A DNA stretch of 64,000 nucleotides. Source: an uncultured Bryobacterales bacterium (lineage in GTDB: Bacteria > Acidobacteriota > Terriglobia > Bryobacterales > UBA6623). The stretch lies in contig CATOTH010000007.1 of assembly GCA_951813065.1 (NCBI GenBank), forward strand, positions 1 through 64,000. Reading direction: 5' to 3'. Of this stretch, positions 35,169-43,837 are shown one piece after another (positions within the stretch are counted from its first letter, which is position 1; every line of letters starts with the position of its first letter). The position numbers and the translations under genes are program-made. The notes beneath the pieces are model-generated. The model was given only the letters and a program-made list of their open reading frames with translations. It was not told the DNA's origin and did not search any database.

Positions 35169-36398
35169 ATGGAGATCCGCCGCCTCTTCCTGATCGCCTG
35201 GGTGTTCGCCGGGGGCTTGGCGGCCCAGCAGTTGTTCGATTCCTCGCCCGGCAGCGATCTGCACTTCCACCCCAGTGATCACGCAATTCTCTCCGGGGAC
35301 ACCAATCGCAGTGACCTCGGATGCCGAGTCGAACCCCTCAAGCCTCGTCTGGGCTTCGACCTCAAGTACACCGCAGGGTTTGTCGTCCGCGTACCAGCAG
35401 AAGCCGTGGCCCCGAGCGGAGACGCGCTGCGAGCCATATTCCGGGTTAGGGCGCTCGAGAGCGAAAGGGATCCCGTTTACTTTCAGCAAGTCTTCTGGGT
35501 GCCTGCAGACAGCGCTGACCCCGGTAGCAGAGCCGTGTTCCCGGCCCGCTACGTTCTGGGGCCGGGGAACTACAAGGTCGACTGGCTCATGCGGAACCGC
35601 AGAGGGACCGTATGCTCTGCCCATTGGGTGGCGCGCGCACCGGCTCCGGGCCATACGGGCCGCCTGGCGGCCGCCGCACCCTCGAATCTCATTGCGCCAT
35701 ACCGCCAAGACATTTTCGCCAACGAGCCGCCGGTTTCGCGGGCCAATGCGGCCGGGAACGGATTGCATGTTTCCGTCCTGCTCAACCTCGCGCCCTTGGA
35801 CCGGACGAAGTTCAAGCTTTCCTCGTATGAAATGGAGAGCGTTGTCGGCATGCTTCGGTCTCTGTATCGCGAGCCGAGTATCGGGTTGTTCAGCTTGAGG
35901 GCGTTCAACGCCATCGACCGCAAGCTCGTGCATTCGGCGCAGCGCCAGTCCCGACTTGACTTCGAGGCCCTCGGATTAGCAATCGACTCCATGCAACCAG
36001 GGGTGATCGAAGCGGCGGAGCTGGAAAAGGAGAAAGGCGAGAGCGCATTCCTGGCAAGTTTGCTTAACGAGACGCTGGGGGACCAGGATCCTCCAGATGC
36101 AGTGATCGCCCTCGGCCCCAAGGTTGACCGGGAAGCCCAGATCCCGCAGGACCTGCTGCAGTTCGGTGCGGACCCTGGACGGCTGTTCCAAATCGCTTTC
36201 CAGCCGACCCCTCACAGCCATCCGTGGCCAGGAGCAATCGAGTCGGCACTCCGGCCCCATGGATTGACGGTGTACGGAGTGACGTTGCCGCAAGACTACA
36301 CGCGAGCACTGGAGGCAATGCTCGGATCGATCGTGGACGGCGAACCGGGCGACAATTCTGACGTGGCCGGCTCTGGGATTTCCGAAACCGGCCCATAA
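35169..36398 (+). CDS. Secreted protein of unknown function (acidobacterial type)
   Basis: This 409-residue protein starts with a signal peptide (MEIRRLFLIAWVFAGGLAAQ). The mature part has a beta-rich N-terminal half (RVEPLKPRLGFDLKYTAGFVVRVP, key part LGFDLKY; NYKVDWLMRNRRG). A second half, LHVSVLLNLAPLDRTKF, has alternating strands and helices like a von Willebrand A-type fold, but no MIDAS DxSxS motif was found. I recognise the architecture as one seen in Solibacter-type acidobacteria, without a known role. It sits 6 bases after ltaE and 10 bases before a sulfatase gene. Confidence 0.65.
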   Translation: MEIRRLFLIAWVFAGGLAAQQLFDSSPGSDLHFHPSDHAILSGDTNRSDLGCRVEPLKPRLGFDLKYTAGFVVRVPAEAVAPSGDALRAIFRVRALESERDPVYFQQVFWVPADSADPGSRAVFPARYVLGPGNYKVDWLMRNRRGTVCSAHWVARAPAPGHTGRLAAAAPSNLIAPYRQDIFANEPPVSRANAAGNGLHVSVLLNLAPLDRTKFKLSSYEMESVVGMLRSLYREPSIGLFSLRAFNAIDRKLVHSAQRQSRLDFEALGLAIDSMQPGVIEAAELEKEKGESAFLASLLNETLGDQDPPDAVIALGPKVDREAQIPQDLLQFGADPGRLFQIAFQPTPHSHPWPGAIESALRPHGLTVYGVTLPQDYTRALEAMLGSIVDGEPGDNSDVAGSGISETGP

Positions 36399-36408
36399 TG
36401 GGGGTACC

Positions 36409-37872
36409 ATGCGACACCTTCTCTACCTCGTCCCGCTCCTCGTAGCGCTGCCCGCTTGCGCTCAACCGGAACGGGGCCAGCCCAATATCGTGTGGATCTT
36501 TTCCGAAGACCAGTCCGACCACTACGGGCCCTTCCGGGAGACATTGGCCAAAACTCCCAACATCGACCGGATGGCTGCCGAAGGCGCCAAGTTCATGCGG
36601 GCGTTCGTGACCGCACCTGTCTGCTCGCCTTCGCGCTCGGCGCTGATCACGGGGATGTACCAGACGACCATTGGGACGCACAACCACCGTAGCGGGCGGG
36701 GCGACCACAAGATCCGCCTGCCTGGAGACGTTGAGCCGGTTCCCGCGATATTCCGCCGGGCCGGTTACTACGTCACGAACGGCAGGTTCGGCGACACCGA
36801 GAAACTCAGCAAAGGCAAGACTGACTACAACTTCGAGTTTGACGCGAACCTGTACGATGGCGCCGACTGGGCGGGCCGTGCGGAAGGGCAGCCGTTCTTC
36901 GCACAGATCCAGCTGCGAGGCGGAAAGCGCCGCAACCAGGGAACTCTCGCGCCGCTTAAGGGTGTCCAGACAAGCGGCATTCCGCAGGACAAGGTGAAGC
37001 TTCCGCCGTACTATCCGGACCACCCGGAGCTACGCGAGGACTGGGCGCAGTACCTTGAGTCCATCGAGCATGTCGACTGGGAAGTCGGTCGAATCCTGGC
37101 CCGTCTCGAAGAAGAGGGCGTGGCGGACAACACGGTCGTTTTCTTCCTGACCGACCATGGTGTGAGCCACGCGCGGGGGAAGCAGTTCCTCAGCGAGGAG
37201 GGCATCAAGGTGCCTTTGATCGTCCGGGCCCCGGGTCGGATTGAGGCCGGTGCAGTCCGGGAGGATCTCGTCGCTCATATCGACGTGACCGCCTCGTCGC
37301 TTGATTTTGCAGGGATCAACGTGCCTGCGTGGATGGAGGGGCGCACGCTGTTCGGACCGGAGGCGGAAGCCCGGCAGTTCGTGGTCTCGGCGCGCGACCG
37401 TTGCGATGAAACCGTCGACCGCCTGCGGAGCGTGAGAACGGAGCACTTCAAGTACATTCGCAATTTCGTGCCCGAACGACCGCACCTGCAGCCCAATCGA
37501 TACAAGGACGGCAAGGTAGTCATCAAGGCACTGCACGGTTTGCGCGCCGACGGGGCCTTGGCACCACAAATCGAGAAACTGTTCTTCGAACCGCGACCCG
37601 AAGAGGAGTTATACGACCTTCGTGACGACCCTTGGGAGATGAACAATCTCGCGGAGGACGCCGCCCACGAAGACAAGCTGGCCGAGTTGCGGTCAATCCT
37701 GAAGGATTGGATCGAAGAGACCGGGGATCGCGGCCAGGAGTTCGAAACGGCCGCCGAGTACGGATCCGACATGGCTGTCTACATGGGCGGGAGGGAAGGC
37801 CCCCAGGCGGAGATCCTGAAACGAAACATCGCTGACACCGAGGCTTGGCGGGTGAAGCGCACCGGCAAGTAG
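36409..37872 (+). CDS. Exported sulfatase (heparan-N-sulfatase-like)
   Basis: The N-terminus has a lipoprotein-like signal (LVPLLVALPACAQ). The catalytic start PNIVWIFSEDQSDHYG binds Ca2+, and CSPSR at 72-76 is the sulfatase signature whose Cys becomes formylglycine. FFLTDHGVSHARGKQFLSEEG (key part LTDHG) and the later YDLRDDPWEMNNLAED tail are typical of SGSH/N-sulfoglucosamine sulfohydrolase-like members. 487 residues, intact. No formylglycine-generating enzyme is in the window. Likely role: removal of sulfate from polysaccharide fragments at the cell surface. Confidence 0.85.
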   Translation: MRHLLYLVPLLVALPACAQPERGQPNIVWIFSEDQSDHYGPFRETLAKTPNIDRMAAEGAKFMRAFVTAPVCSPSRSALITGMYQTTIGTHNHRSGRGDHKIRLPGDVEPVPAIFRRAGYYVTNGRFGDTEKLSKGKTDYNFEFDANLYDGADWAGRAEGQPFFAQIQLRGGKRRNQGTLAPLKGVQTSGIPQDKVKLPPYYPDHPELREDWAQYLESIEHVDWEVGRILARLEEEGVADNTVVFFLTDHGVSHARGKQFLSEEGIKVPLIVRAPGRIEAGAVREDLVAHIDVTASSLDFAGINVPAWMEGRTLFGPEAEARQFVVSARDRCDETVDRLRSVRTEHFKYIRNFVPERPHLQPNRYKDGKVVIKALHGLRADGALAPQIEKLFFEPRPEEELYDLRDDPWEMNNLAEDAAHEDKLAELRSILKDWIEETGDRGQEFETAAEYGSDMAVYMGGREGPQAEILKRNIADTEAWRVKRTGK

Positions 37873-37931
37873 CACCACGCCGCGTTGAATCGTCGCGGGC
37901 TCGCATCCCCGAGCGTGGCTACAATGGCCAC

Positions 37932-38396
37932 ATGGCAGACGTCATTCACACATCGAAGATCCGCATCTACCAAGACCGTCCGCCCGAGCGCCGCGCGTAT
38001 GTCGAAGGCTTCGACGATCCGCTGGAGTTTGGCGTGCACGGAGGCATCAAGCACTTCTACGGAATGGAGCCTAGACGCGACCTGCCGGCCACGCTCGACC
38101 ACATGGTTGCGGCGGTCGGGGGTTGACTGACCGGCACTCTGTCAGGGGCCCTGGCAGTCCGTAAGATCCCGAACCACCCTGACCGGGTCTCGAGCGCAGT
38201 GGAAGGCGATATCGAGAATGTTGACGGTGTGATTCGAATAACGCGTATCCGGGTTCACTACACGCTGAAGATTCCCGAAGGGACGCGCGACCGCGCGCAG
38301 CGAGCTCTCGACACCCATCAAGCGAAATGCCCGGCGGCGGTCAGCGTCATGGGCTCCATCGACATCCAGATCGGCGCTGACATCGAGGAAGTCTAG
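37932..38396 (+). CDS. OsmC-family selenoprotein
   Basis: The frame from ATG 37932 to the TAG at 38396 is continuous except for one TGA at 38124-38126. Upstream it encodes FGVHGGIKHFYG and LDHMVAAVGG; downstream LTGTLSGALAVRKIP, the strand VRITRIRVHYTLKIP-like segment and HQAKCPAAVSVMG. In OsmC proteins the first redox Cys follows 'AALGS' at the start of the long helix, which is exactly where the TGA falls, and the second Cys is the one in AKCPAA. A hairpin follows at 38139-38157. I read the TGA as selenocysteine in a 154-residue peroxide-reductase-type protein. Callers would split it into two fragments. Confidence 0.85.
38139..38157 (+). promoter_or_regulatory. SECIS-like hairpin of the OsmC selenoprotein
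   Basis: Bases 38139-38146 pair with 38150-38157 (8 bp, one G-U) around a GGC loop that starts 20 bases after the UGA. Distance and G-rich loop agree with bacterial SECIS rules and with the spacing at the other selenoprotein gene (21 bases). Confidence 0.65.
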
Positions 38397-38409
38397 GCTC
38401 GACGCAGGG

Positions 38410-39300
38410 TCAGTGCTCCTTGTCGATGTCGCGGTGCTGCAAACGCACTTCGGATCCGGCAGTCGCCAAGCGACTTGCGATCGCCTCGGCGATGTAGACG
38501 GACCGGTGTCTGCCACCAGTACAGCCGAGGTAGATCGATAGGTAGCTCTTGCCCTCATCGGCATAACGCGGCACGACGAAGTCCAGCAGGCCCATTGCCC
38601 TTTCGAGGAACTCTTCCGTTTCGGTGTACGCTTCCAGGAACTCTATGACCTTGCGATCCTTGCCGGTGAGCCTGCGGCAGTCCGGCTCGTAGTGCGGGTT
38701 GGGCAGGAATCGCACGTCCAGGATCAAATCGGCATCGGTCGGCGGACCGTACTTGAACCCGAAGCTGCCGACCGTCACCCGCAACACGGGTTTTTCGCAA
38801 GACAATTGGAATATCTCCAAGACCCGCCGGCGCAAGTCGTGAATGTTGAACCGGCTGGTGTCCAATTCGATGTCGGCCTGCGCGCGGATCGGCGCGAGCA
38901 GCGCGCGCTCGGCAGCAATGCTGTCCGACAGGGTGGGCGCGCCCGCAGGATGCGGTCGACGGGTCTCGCTGAACCGCCGCTTGATCGCATCATCGGAAGC
39001 CTCGAGGTAAACCAGGACCGTGCGCACGTCCTGCCGGATCGTCTGATAGACCTGCGGGAAATGAGCGAGCGACTCCCCTTCGCGAATATCCACAACCAGC
39101 GCGGCCCGGCCGCCATCACCCGCTTCCAGGCGGGACCGGACGAAGGGCTGCATCAGTTCGACCGGGAGGTTGTCTACCGTGTAGAACCCGGCATCTTCAA
39201 GCGCGCGCAGCACGGTTCCCTTGCCCGACCCACTCAGTCCGGTAAAGACCACCAGCTGGGTATTCGCTGCGTACTCGAAGCTGGCGGGGCCGCGAGCCAT
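38410..39300 (-). CDS. rapZ: RNase adapter protein RapZ (YvcJ-like P-loop protein)
   Basis: The 296-residue protein has Walker A GLSGSGKGT, the characteristic AGFYTVDNLPVEL and the C-terminal domain with FGFKYGPPTDADLILDVRFLPNPHY (key part DVRFLPNP) and GCTGGRHRSVYIAE. In enterobacteria RapZ controls GlmS amounts through small RNAs; in other phyla the role is less clear, with nucleotide and sugar-phosphate binding conserved. It begins 2 bases after the hpf stop, a common pairing. Confidence 0.93.
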   Translation of the reverse strand: MARGPASFEYAANTQLVVFTGLSGSGKGTVLRALEDAGFYTVDNLPVELMQPFVRSRLEAGDGGRAALVVDIREGESLAHFPQVYQTIRQDVRTVLVYLEASDDAIKRRFSETRRPHPAGAPTLSDSIAAERALLAPIRAQADIELDTSRFNIHDLRRRVLEIFQLSCEKPVLRVTVGSFGFKYGPPTDADLILDVRFLPNPHYEPDCRRLTGKDRKVIEFLEAYTETEEFLERAMGLLDFVVPRYADEGKSYLSIYLGCTGGRHRSVYIAEAIASRLATAGSEVRLQHRDIDKEH

Positions 39301-39302
39301 CG

Positions 39303-39875
39303 CTAAGCGCCTTCAACCAACTCAGCCACGCCGTCGGAACTACGGATAAGGACGTTAACCCGATCGGTGTCGGCGTCGCGATACGCGACGTACTGGCGCT
39401 TTCCGCCCTCGAGCTTCAAGAGCGCCTCCTCCGCAGTCATGGGTTTCGCTTCCGTTCCGGCGGACGGGACGATGCTAAGGCGCGTGGGCGCCTGCTCCCT
39501 TCCAGTCGGGACAGCAGCACCAGATCGTTTCATGGAATCTTGGATCACCAAGGACGGACTATCACGCTGCCGGCCCGGACGATGAGTGTCGATGATCTTG
39601 CGCTTGTTGCGCAGGGCCTGCCGCTCAAGCTTGTCGAGAGCCGTGTGCAGGGCGGCAAACTCGCTCACGCCGCTTCCGGTCACCACGAGGGTGTGTCGCA
39701 GAGCTCGCAGGGTCACCTCCGCCTCGCACAAGTGACGCTGCCTGGAGAGCTTCGCGTGCGCTTGGAGACCGCTCCGTCCCGAAAGGACACGCTCGACCTT
39801 GTCCAGCTTACGCTGGAGCCTATTGCGCTCTCGATCGGACAGCCCTGCTGTCGCGACAAACAAGTCAACCTGCAT
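39303..39875 (-). CDS. hpf: Ribosome hibernation promoting factor, long form
   Basis: From the ATG at 39875 (MQVDLFVATAGLSDRERNRLQRKLDKVERVL) the first ~100 residues form the S30AE domain, and TAEEALLKLEGGKRQYVAYRDADTDRVNVLIR (key part YVAYRDADT) is the C-terminal dimerisation domain of long HPF. About 190 residues. It binds idle 70S ribosomes and promotes 100S dimers. The frame extends to 39956 but the added residues are not HPF-like. The pairing with rapZ is usual. Confidence 0.9.
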   Translation of the reverse strand: MQVDLFVATAGLSDRERNRLQRKLDKVERVLSGRSGLQAHAKLSRQRHLCEAEVTLRALRHTLVVTGSGVSEFAALHTALDKLERQALRNKRKIIDTHRPGRQRDSPSLVIQDSMKRSGAAVPTGREQAPTRLSIVPSAGTEAKPMTAEEALLKLEGGKRQYVAYRDADTDRVNVLIRSSDGVAELVEGA

Positions 39876-39985
39876 ATCAGTATGTGCTCCCCAAACAGTA
39901 TACCAACGGCCTAACGCTATTATTCCGTATGAGTTAGCCGGAGATAGGCGGGGCACAGTGCCGCCTTGGACGGCTGGATGCTAGG

Positions 39986-40711
39986 ATGCATTCTTTCTCC
40001 ATGTGGCGTTCGTACCTGCTTGCGTATCCATTCGCGGCAGCCTGTGTGGTGGTCCTGGTGCCGCTGTTCGTTCCGATGACCTGGATCACCGGATCGGTCC
40101 GGCTGCTCTACTGGATGGCGCGGCAAGCATGCCTGCTCACCCTGCGTCTGGCTGGCATTCGGATTCGCGTGCTGAATCCGGAACGCGCCACAATGCATCC
40201 CTGTTGCGTCTTCGTCGCCAACCACGTCAGCAACGTCGAGGCCCCGGCGCTCTTTGCGGTGCTGCCGAGGATTGCCGTGATCATGAAGGAGTCCCTCGGC
40301 CGCATTCCCCTGCTGGGCTATGCGATGCGCCTCGGAGGGTTCATCTGCGTGGACCGCAAAGGCAAGGATTCGCGCAAGCGAGCTCTCGAAGCGGCTGTGC
40401 GAACGCTGCAGGCCGGAATATCGATCCTGATCTTCCCCGAAGGGACTCGGAACCCGTCTGGCCCATTGCTGCCCTTCCGCCCGGGGCCGTTCCAGATGGC
40501 AATCGATGCGGGCGTGCCGGTCGTGCCCGTAACCGTCCATGGAGCAGCAGCTCTCATGCCCAAGGGGACGACGTACGTGCGGCCGGGGCTCTTGACAATA
40601 GCCTTTCACCTGCCGGTCACCACGGAGGGTTTGGACCCGGACCACCGCATCCAGCTGATGGGCCGCGTTCGGGAAACGATGCAAGCAGCACTTGACTTCG
40701 ACGAGCATTGA
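39986..40711 (+). CDS. plsC: 1-acyl-sn-glycerol-3-phosphate acyltransferase
   Basis: Two N-terminal hydrophobic helices precede the acyltransferase motifs: NHVSNVEAP (catalytic His; E in place of the usual D), GGFICVDRKGKDSRKRAL and FPEGTRN, with VPVVPVTVHG. 241 residues, normal for PlsC. It makes phosphatidic acid at the inner membrane. Divergent from hpf with a 110-base gap. Confidence 0.9.
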   Translation: MHSFSMWRSYLLAYPFAAACVVVLVPLFVPMTWITGSVRLLYWMARQACLLTLRLAGIRIRVLNPERATMHPCCVFVANHVSNVEAPALFAVLPRIAVIMKESLGRIPLLGYAMRLGGFICVDRKGKDSRKRALEAAVRTLQAGISILIFPEGTRNPSGPLLPFRPGPFQMAIDAGVPVVPVTVHGAAALMPKGTTYVRPGLLTIAFHLPVTTEGLDPDHRIQLMGRVRETMQAALDFDEH

Positions 40712-40992
40712 AATACTGATTCCGGCAAACGGACCCGAGACTTGGCTGCCCTCGTATCGGTTCTTCCAAGTCCAGCGGATCCACCCGAGCCTAGGAGTCA
40801 CGGCACCTGCCAAGGGGTTCCCGCGGTCTGCAATCAGCAGTTTCGAGGCATCCCCAAAGGCTCAGAACGGGTGTGGACCGACCGCTAGCACCCTGTTTTG
40901 CTAAGACCCTTTGTCGGAGGCCTGATATTCTAAATGCAGGGCAAGCCGGTAATCGACCTAACGAGCGATTTCGCGGATTCCAAGGCTTCGTC
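40712..40992. other. Intergenic region, nothing recognised
   Basis: This is 281 bases between plsC and the DUF2203 gene. The frame upstream of the DUF2203 start is open back to 40873 but reads unlike protein. No RNA gene or strong hairpin is visible. Confidence 0.4.
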
Positions 40993-41433
40993 ATGGCACG
41001 GTACTTCACCTTGAGGGAAGCGGAGAGTCTGATTCCGGCGCTTCGCGAATGCTTGGAAGCGGCAATCGATGCCAAGGACAGGATCGGCGTGATCGACGGT
41101 GAAATGCAGGAACTCAGCGCACGAATCTGCATGGCCGGGGGAATCGAGGTGAACCCGGACCAAGTGGCGCGCCAGAAATTCGAGCGGATTACCCTGATGC
41201 GGTCAGTCGAAGCCGCGGTCGACGAGATCCAACGCAGCGGCTGCCTGGTGAAGGATCTGGACATGGGCCTACTCGACTTCCCCGCCTTGCTGGACGGGGT
41301 CGAGGTATATCTCTGCTGGAAACTCGGGGAAACCAAGATTGAGTGGTGGCACTCGACACAAGAAGGCTACTCCGGCCGACGCAGGATCATCGACGAATTC
41401 AATTCGGGCGAGCCGAACCTCCGCCCCAACTAG
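40993..41433 (+). CDS. DUF2203 family protein
   Basis: From ATG 40993 the 146-residue product begins MARYFTLREAESLIPALRECLEAA. It continues with a helical middle, then GCLVKDLDMGLLDFPALLDGVEVYLCWKLGE (key part GLLDFPA) and the terminal GYSGRRRID-like motif. All are typical of DUF2203, a small helical family of unknown function common in acidobacteria, chloroflexi and Thermus. No membrane or signal segment. Confidence 0.85.
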   Translation: MARYFTLREAESLIPALRECLEAAIDAKDRIGVIDGEMQELSARICMAGGIEVNPDQVARQKFERITLMRSVEAAVDEIQRSGCLVKDLDMGLLDFPALLDGVEVYLCWKLGETKIEWWHSTQEGYSGRRRIIDEFNSGEPNLRPN

Positions 41434-41558
41434 ACCCTTGAGATGGCGGTTCGCAGCCGCCCGGATCTGAACCCTCTCGCCAAGCGGGAACGACAGACTT
41501 TCCGGAACCAACCAGCGGGCACCACGCTGCAGCAGCAGCAAACACAGGCCGCGAGGGT

Positions 41559-42956
41559 TCAGGTCGCGTAGTTCCAGTCCGTGCCCGACGGCGAATCACG
41601 CAGCACAACGCCGCGTTTTGCAAGGCTCTCGCGAATCTCGTCGGCGCGCTCGAAATCTCGATCTTTGCGAGCGGTGGCTCGCTCCCGGATCAGCGCTTCA
41701 ACCTCGTCGGCTGAAACCCGTTCGATCTCGACCGGCTTCAAGACCTCGAAAATCGAATCGAACGCTTCAAGCAAGCCCCTAGCCTCGACAGCATTGCCAG
41801 GACCGAACTCCTCCCGATCCATCGCCGAGTGCGCCGATCGGACATACTCGAACACAGCGCCGAGCGCTCCGGCCGTATTCAAGTCGTCGTCCAGGGCGTC
41901 TCGGAACTGGGAACGCGCGTGGCCACACTGCTCGCTGGAAGCGAGACTGTCGCTTCCGACGAACGGGCCGCCGAGACGACGCTCGAAATTCCTCAGTCTT
42001 TCGATCGCCGCGGCGGCACCGCGGAGCCCATCGTAGGTGAAATTGAGCTGCTTCCGATGCGGCGTCGATACCAGCAGATAACGGATTGTGTCTTCGGAAT
42101 AGCCGCGCTCGGTCAAGTCCCGCAACGTATGAAAATTCCCTGCCGACTTGGCCATCTTCTGGCCCTCGACCAGCAAGTGCTCGGCATGCACCCAGAAGCG
42201 CGCGAACGACTTGCCCGTCGCGCTCTCGGACTGGGCGATTTCATTCTCGTGATGCGGGAACTGCAGGTCCACACCGCCAGTGTGGATATCGAATGTCTCT
42301 CCCAAATAGGCCATCGCCATGGCCGAGCACTCCAGGTGCCACCCTGGACGGCCGGCGCCGTATGGGCTGTCCCAGCTCGGTTCGCCTTCGCGGGACGCCT
42401 TCCACAGCACGAAATCCCTAGCATCGTCCTTGCCATACTCGTCGGCATCGACGCGCGCCCCAGACCGAATGCCGCTGGGGTCGAGCCGTGACAGCTTGCC
42501 GTAGTCCTTCCACGAGGCGATCCGAAAGTAGGTCGATCCATCGATTTGATAGGTATGACCGGCCTGCTCGATCCGGTCGACAAGCCGGACCATGTCCGTG
42601 ATGTGCTCGGTCGCGGCGGGAATCTTTTCGGGCCGCTCTAGCCGAAGCCGCTCGCAATCCTCGAAGAAGGCTTCTACGTACTTCCGTGTGTACTCCCCGA
42701 TCGGCACTCCCGCAAGCGCGGCGCCGGCGATGATCTTGTCATCCACGTCCGTGACGTTCATCACGTGCAGCAGATTCCATCCTGACTGGCGGAGGTGGCG
42801 ACGGAGGATGTCCTGGAACGCGAAAGTGCGCAGATTGCCGATGTGGACGTGGTTGTAAACCGTCGGACCGCACGAGTACATGCGGACGGTCTCACCGTCG
42901 GCAGGCTCGAACGCCTCGATCCGGCGGCTCAGGCTGTTGTAGAGCTTGAATGCCAC
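41559..42956 (-). CDS. cysS: Cysteinyl-tRNA synthetase
   Basis: The likely start is the GTG at 42956 (VAFKLYNSLSRRIEAF). Class I synthetase motifs are HIGN at 'YNHVHIGNLRTF' and KMAKS in GQKMAKSAGNF. CSAMA, together with the Cys of MYSCGPTVYN, supplies the zinc site. About 465 residues, normal. The C-terminal anticodon-binding part with RKDRDFERADEIRESL is complete. The lactonase gene ends 20 bases upstream, so the three minus-strand genes 44776-41559 may be co-transcribed. Confidence 0.95.
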   Translation of the reverse strand: MAFKLYNSLSRRIEAFEPADGETVRMYSCGPTVYNHVHIGNLRTFAFQDILRRHLRQSGWNLLHVMNVTDVDDKIIAGAALAGVPIGEYTRKYVEAFFEDCERLRLERPEKIPAATEHITDMVRLVDRIEQAGHTYQIDGSTYFRIASWKDYGKLSRLDPSGIRSGARVDADEYGKDDARDFVLWKASREGEPSWDSPYGAGRPGWHLECSAMAMAYLGETFDIHTGGVDLQFPHHENEIAQSESATGKSFARFWVHAEHLLVEGQKMAKSAGNFHTLRDLTERGYSEDTIRYLLVSTPHRKQLNFTYDGLRGAAAAIERLRNFERRLGGPFVGSDSLASSEQCGHARSQFRDALDDDLNTAGALGAVFEYVRSAHSAMDREEFGPGNAVEARGLLEAFDSIFEVLKPVEIERVSADEVEALIRERATARKDRDFERADEIRESLAKRGVVLRDSPSGTDWNYAT

Positions 42957-42975
42957 TTGGCGTTCGCGGTACCCG

Positions 42976-43824
42976 TCATTGTAGCGAGGCGCCGGGTTCC
43001 AGGCCGTACGCCTCTGCCGCGGTCCCGCCAAGGATTCGATCCCGCTCCGCGGACCCGAGCCGAGCCGCGTACTCAGCGACCAGTGAGGCCCAGCGTCCGT
43101 ACCCGGTCGCGACCAGGCACACCGGCCAGTCCGATCCGAACATCAGCCGCTCCGGCCCGAACGCATCCAGGACGGTATCGAGATAGGGCAGCAGGTCGCC
43201 TTGGGTCCAGCGTTGCCAATGAGCTTCGGTCACCATGCCCGAGACCTTGCAATAGACGTGAGGCCGTCGCGCACACGCGCGGATTCCGTTGCGCCAGACG
43301 GCGAACGATCCGTCCCGGATCCGGGGCTTGGCAATGTGGTCGATCACGAAGATCTGATCCGGGTGCGCATCGACGAACTTCAGCGCGTGGGGCAGATGCC
43401 GCTCAAAGATCAGAATGTCGTACACGAGGCCCGCAGCGGTCACGGCGCGCACGCCATCATTGAAATCCTGCCGCAGCATGTACTCGTCGTCCGGCTCGTC
43501 TTGCAGCACATGGCGACAGGCCCTCAGCTTGGGGTCGGCCGCAAGTTCCGCCAGAACCTCAGCGACACCTGGATCGACCAGCGGGGCCCAACCGACGACA
43601 CCGAGAACGAAATCGTTGGCGGCCGCCAAGTGCAGCAAGAAACGTGTTTCGTCAACGGTCTGGCGCGCCTGCACAGAGACAACTCCATGGATTCCGGCGG
43701 CATCGACTTCGCGATGCAGTTCCGCAGGCAGGAAGTCGCGCCGAAGAACTCCCATCGAATCGGATATCCAGGGGTACTCGGCCGGGTCATAGCGCCAGAA
43801 GTGGTGATGCGAATCGATCGTCAC
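42976..43824 (-). CDS. Amidohydrolase 2 family, L-fuconolactonase-like
   Basis: The 282-residue metal-dependent hydrolase starts IDSHHHFWRYDPAEYPWI, the metal-binding and substrate pattern of fucono-/rhamnono-lactonases. DHIAKP and FGSDWPVCL carry further metal ligands. It probably hydrolyses a sugar-derived lactone (fuconolactone or similar). The aldo/keto reductase gene 13 bases upstream on the same strand would make such a lactone. Start is GTG at 43824. Confidence 0.82.
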   Translation of the reverse strand: MTIDSHHHFWRYDPAEYPWISDSMGVLRRDFLPAELHREVDAAGIHGVVSVQARQTVDETRFLLHLAAANDFVLGVVGWAPLVDPGVAEVLAELAADPKLRACRHVLQDEPDDEYMLRQDFNDGVRAVTAAGLVYDILIFERHLPHALKFVDAHPDQIFVIDHIAKPRIRDGSFAVWRNGIRACARRPHVYCKVSGMVTEAHWQRWTQGDLLPYLDTVLDAFGPERLMFGSDWPVCLVATGYGRWASLVAEYAARLGSAERDRILGGTAAEAYGLEPGASLQ

Positions 43825-43837
43825 GCCTCACTCGCCA

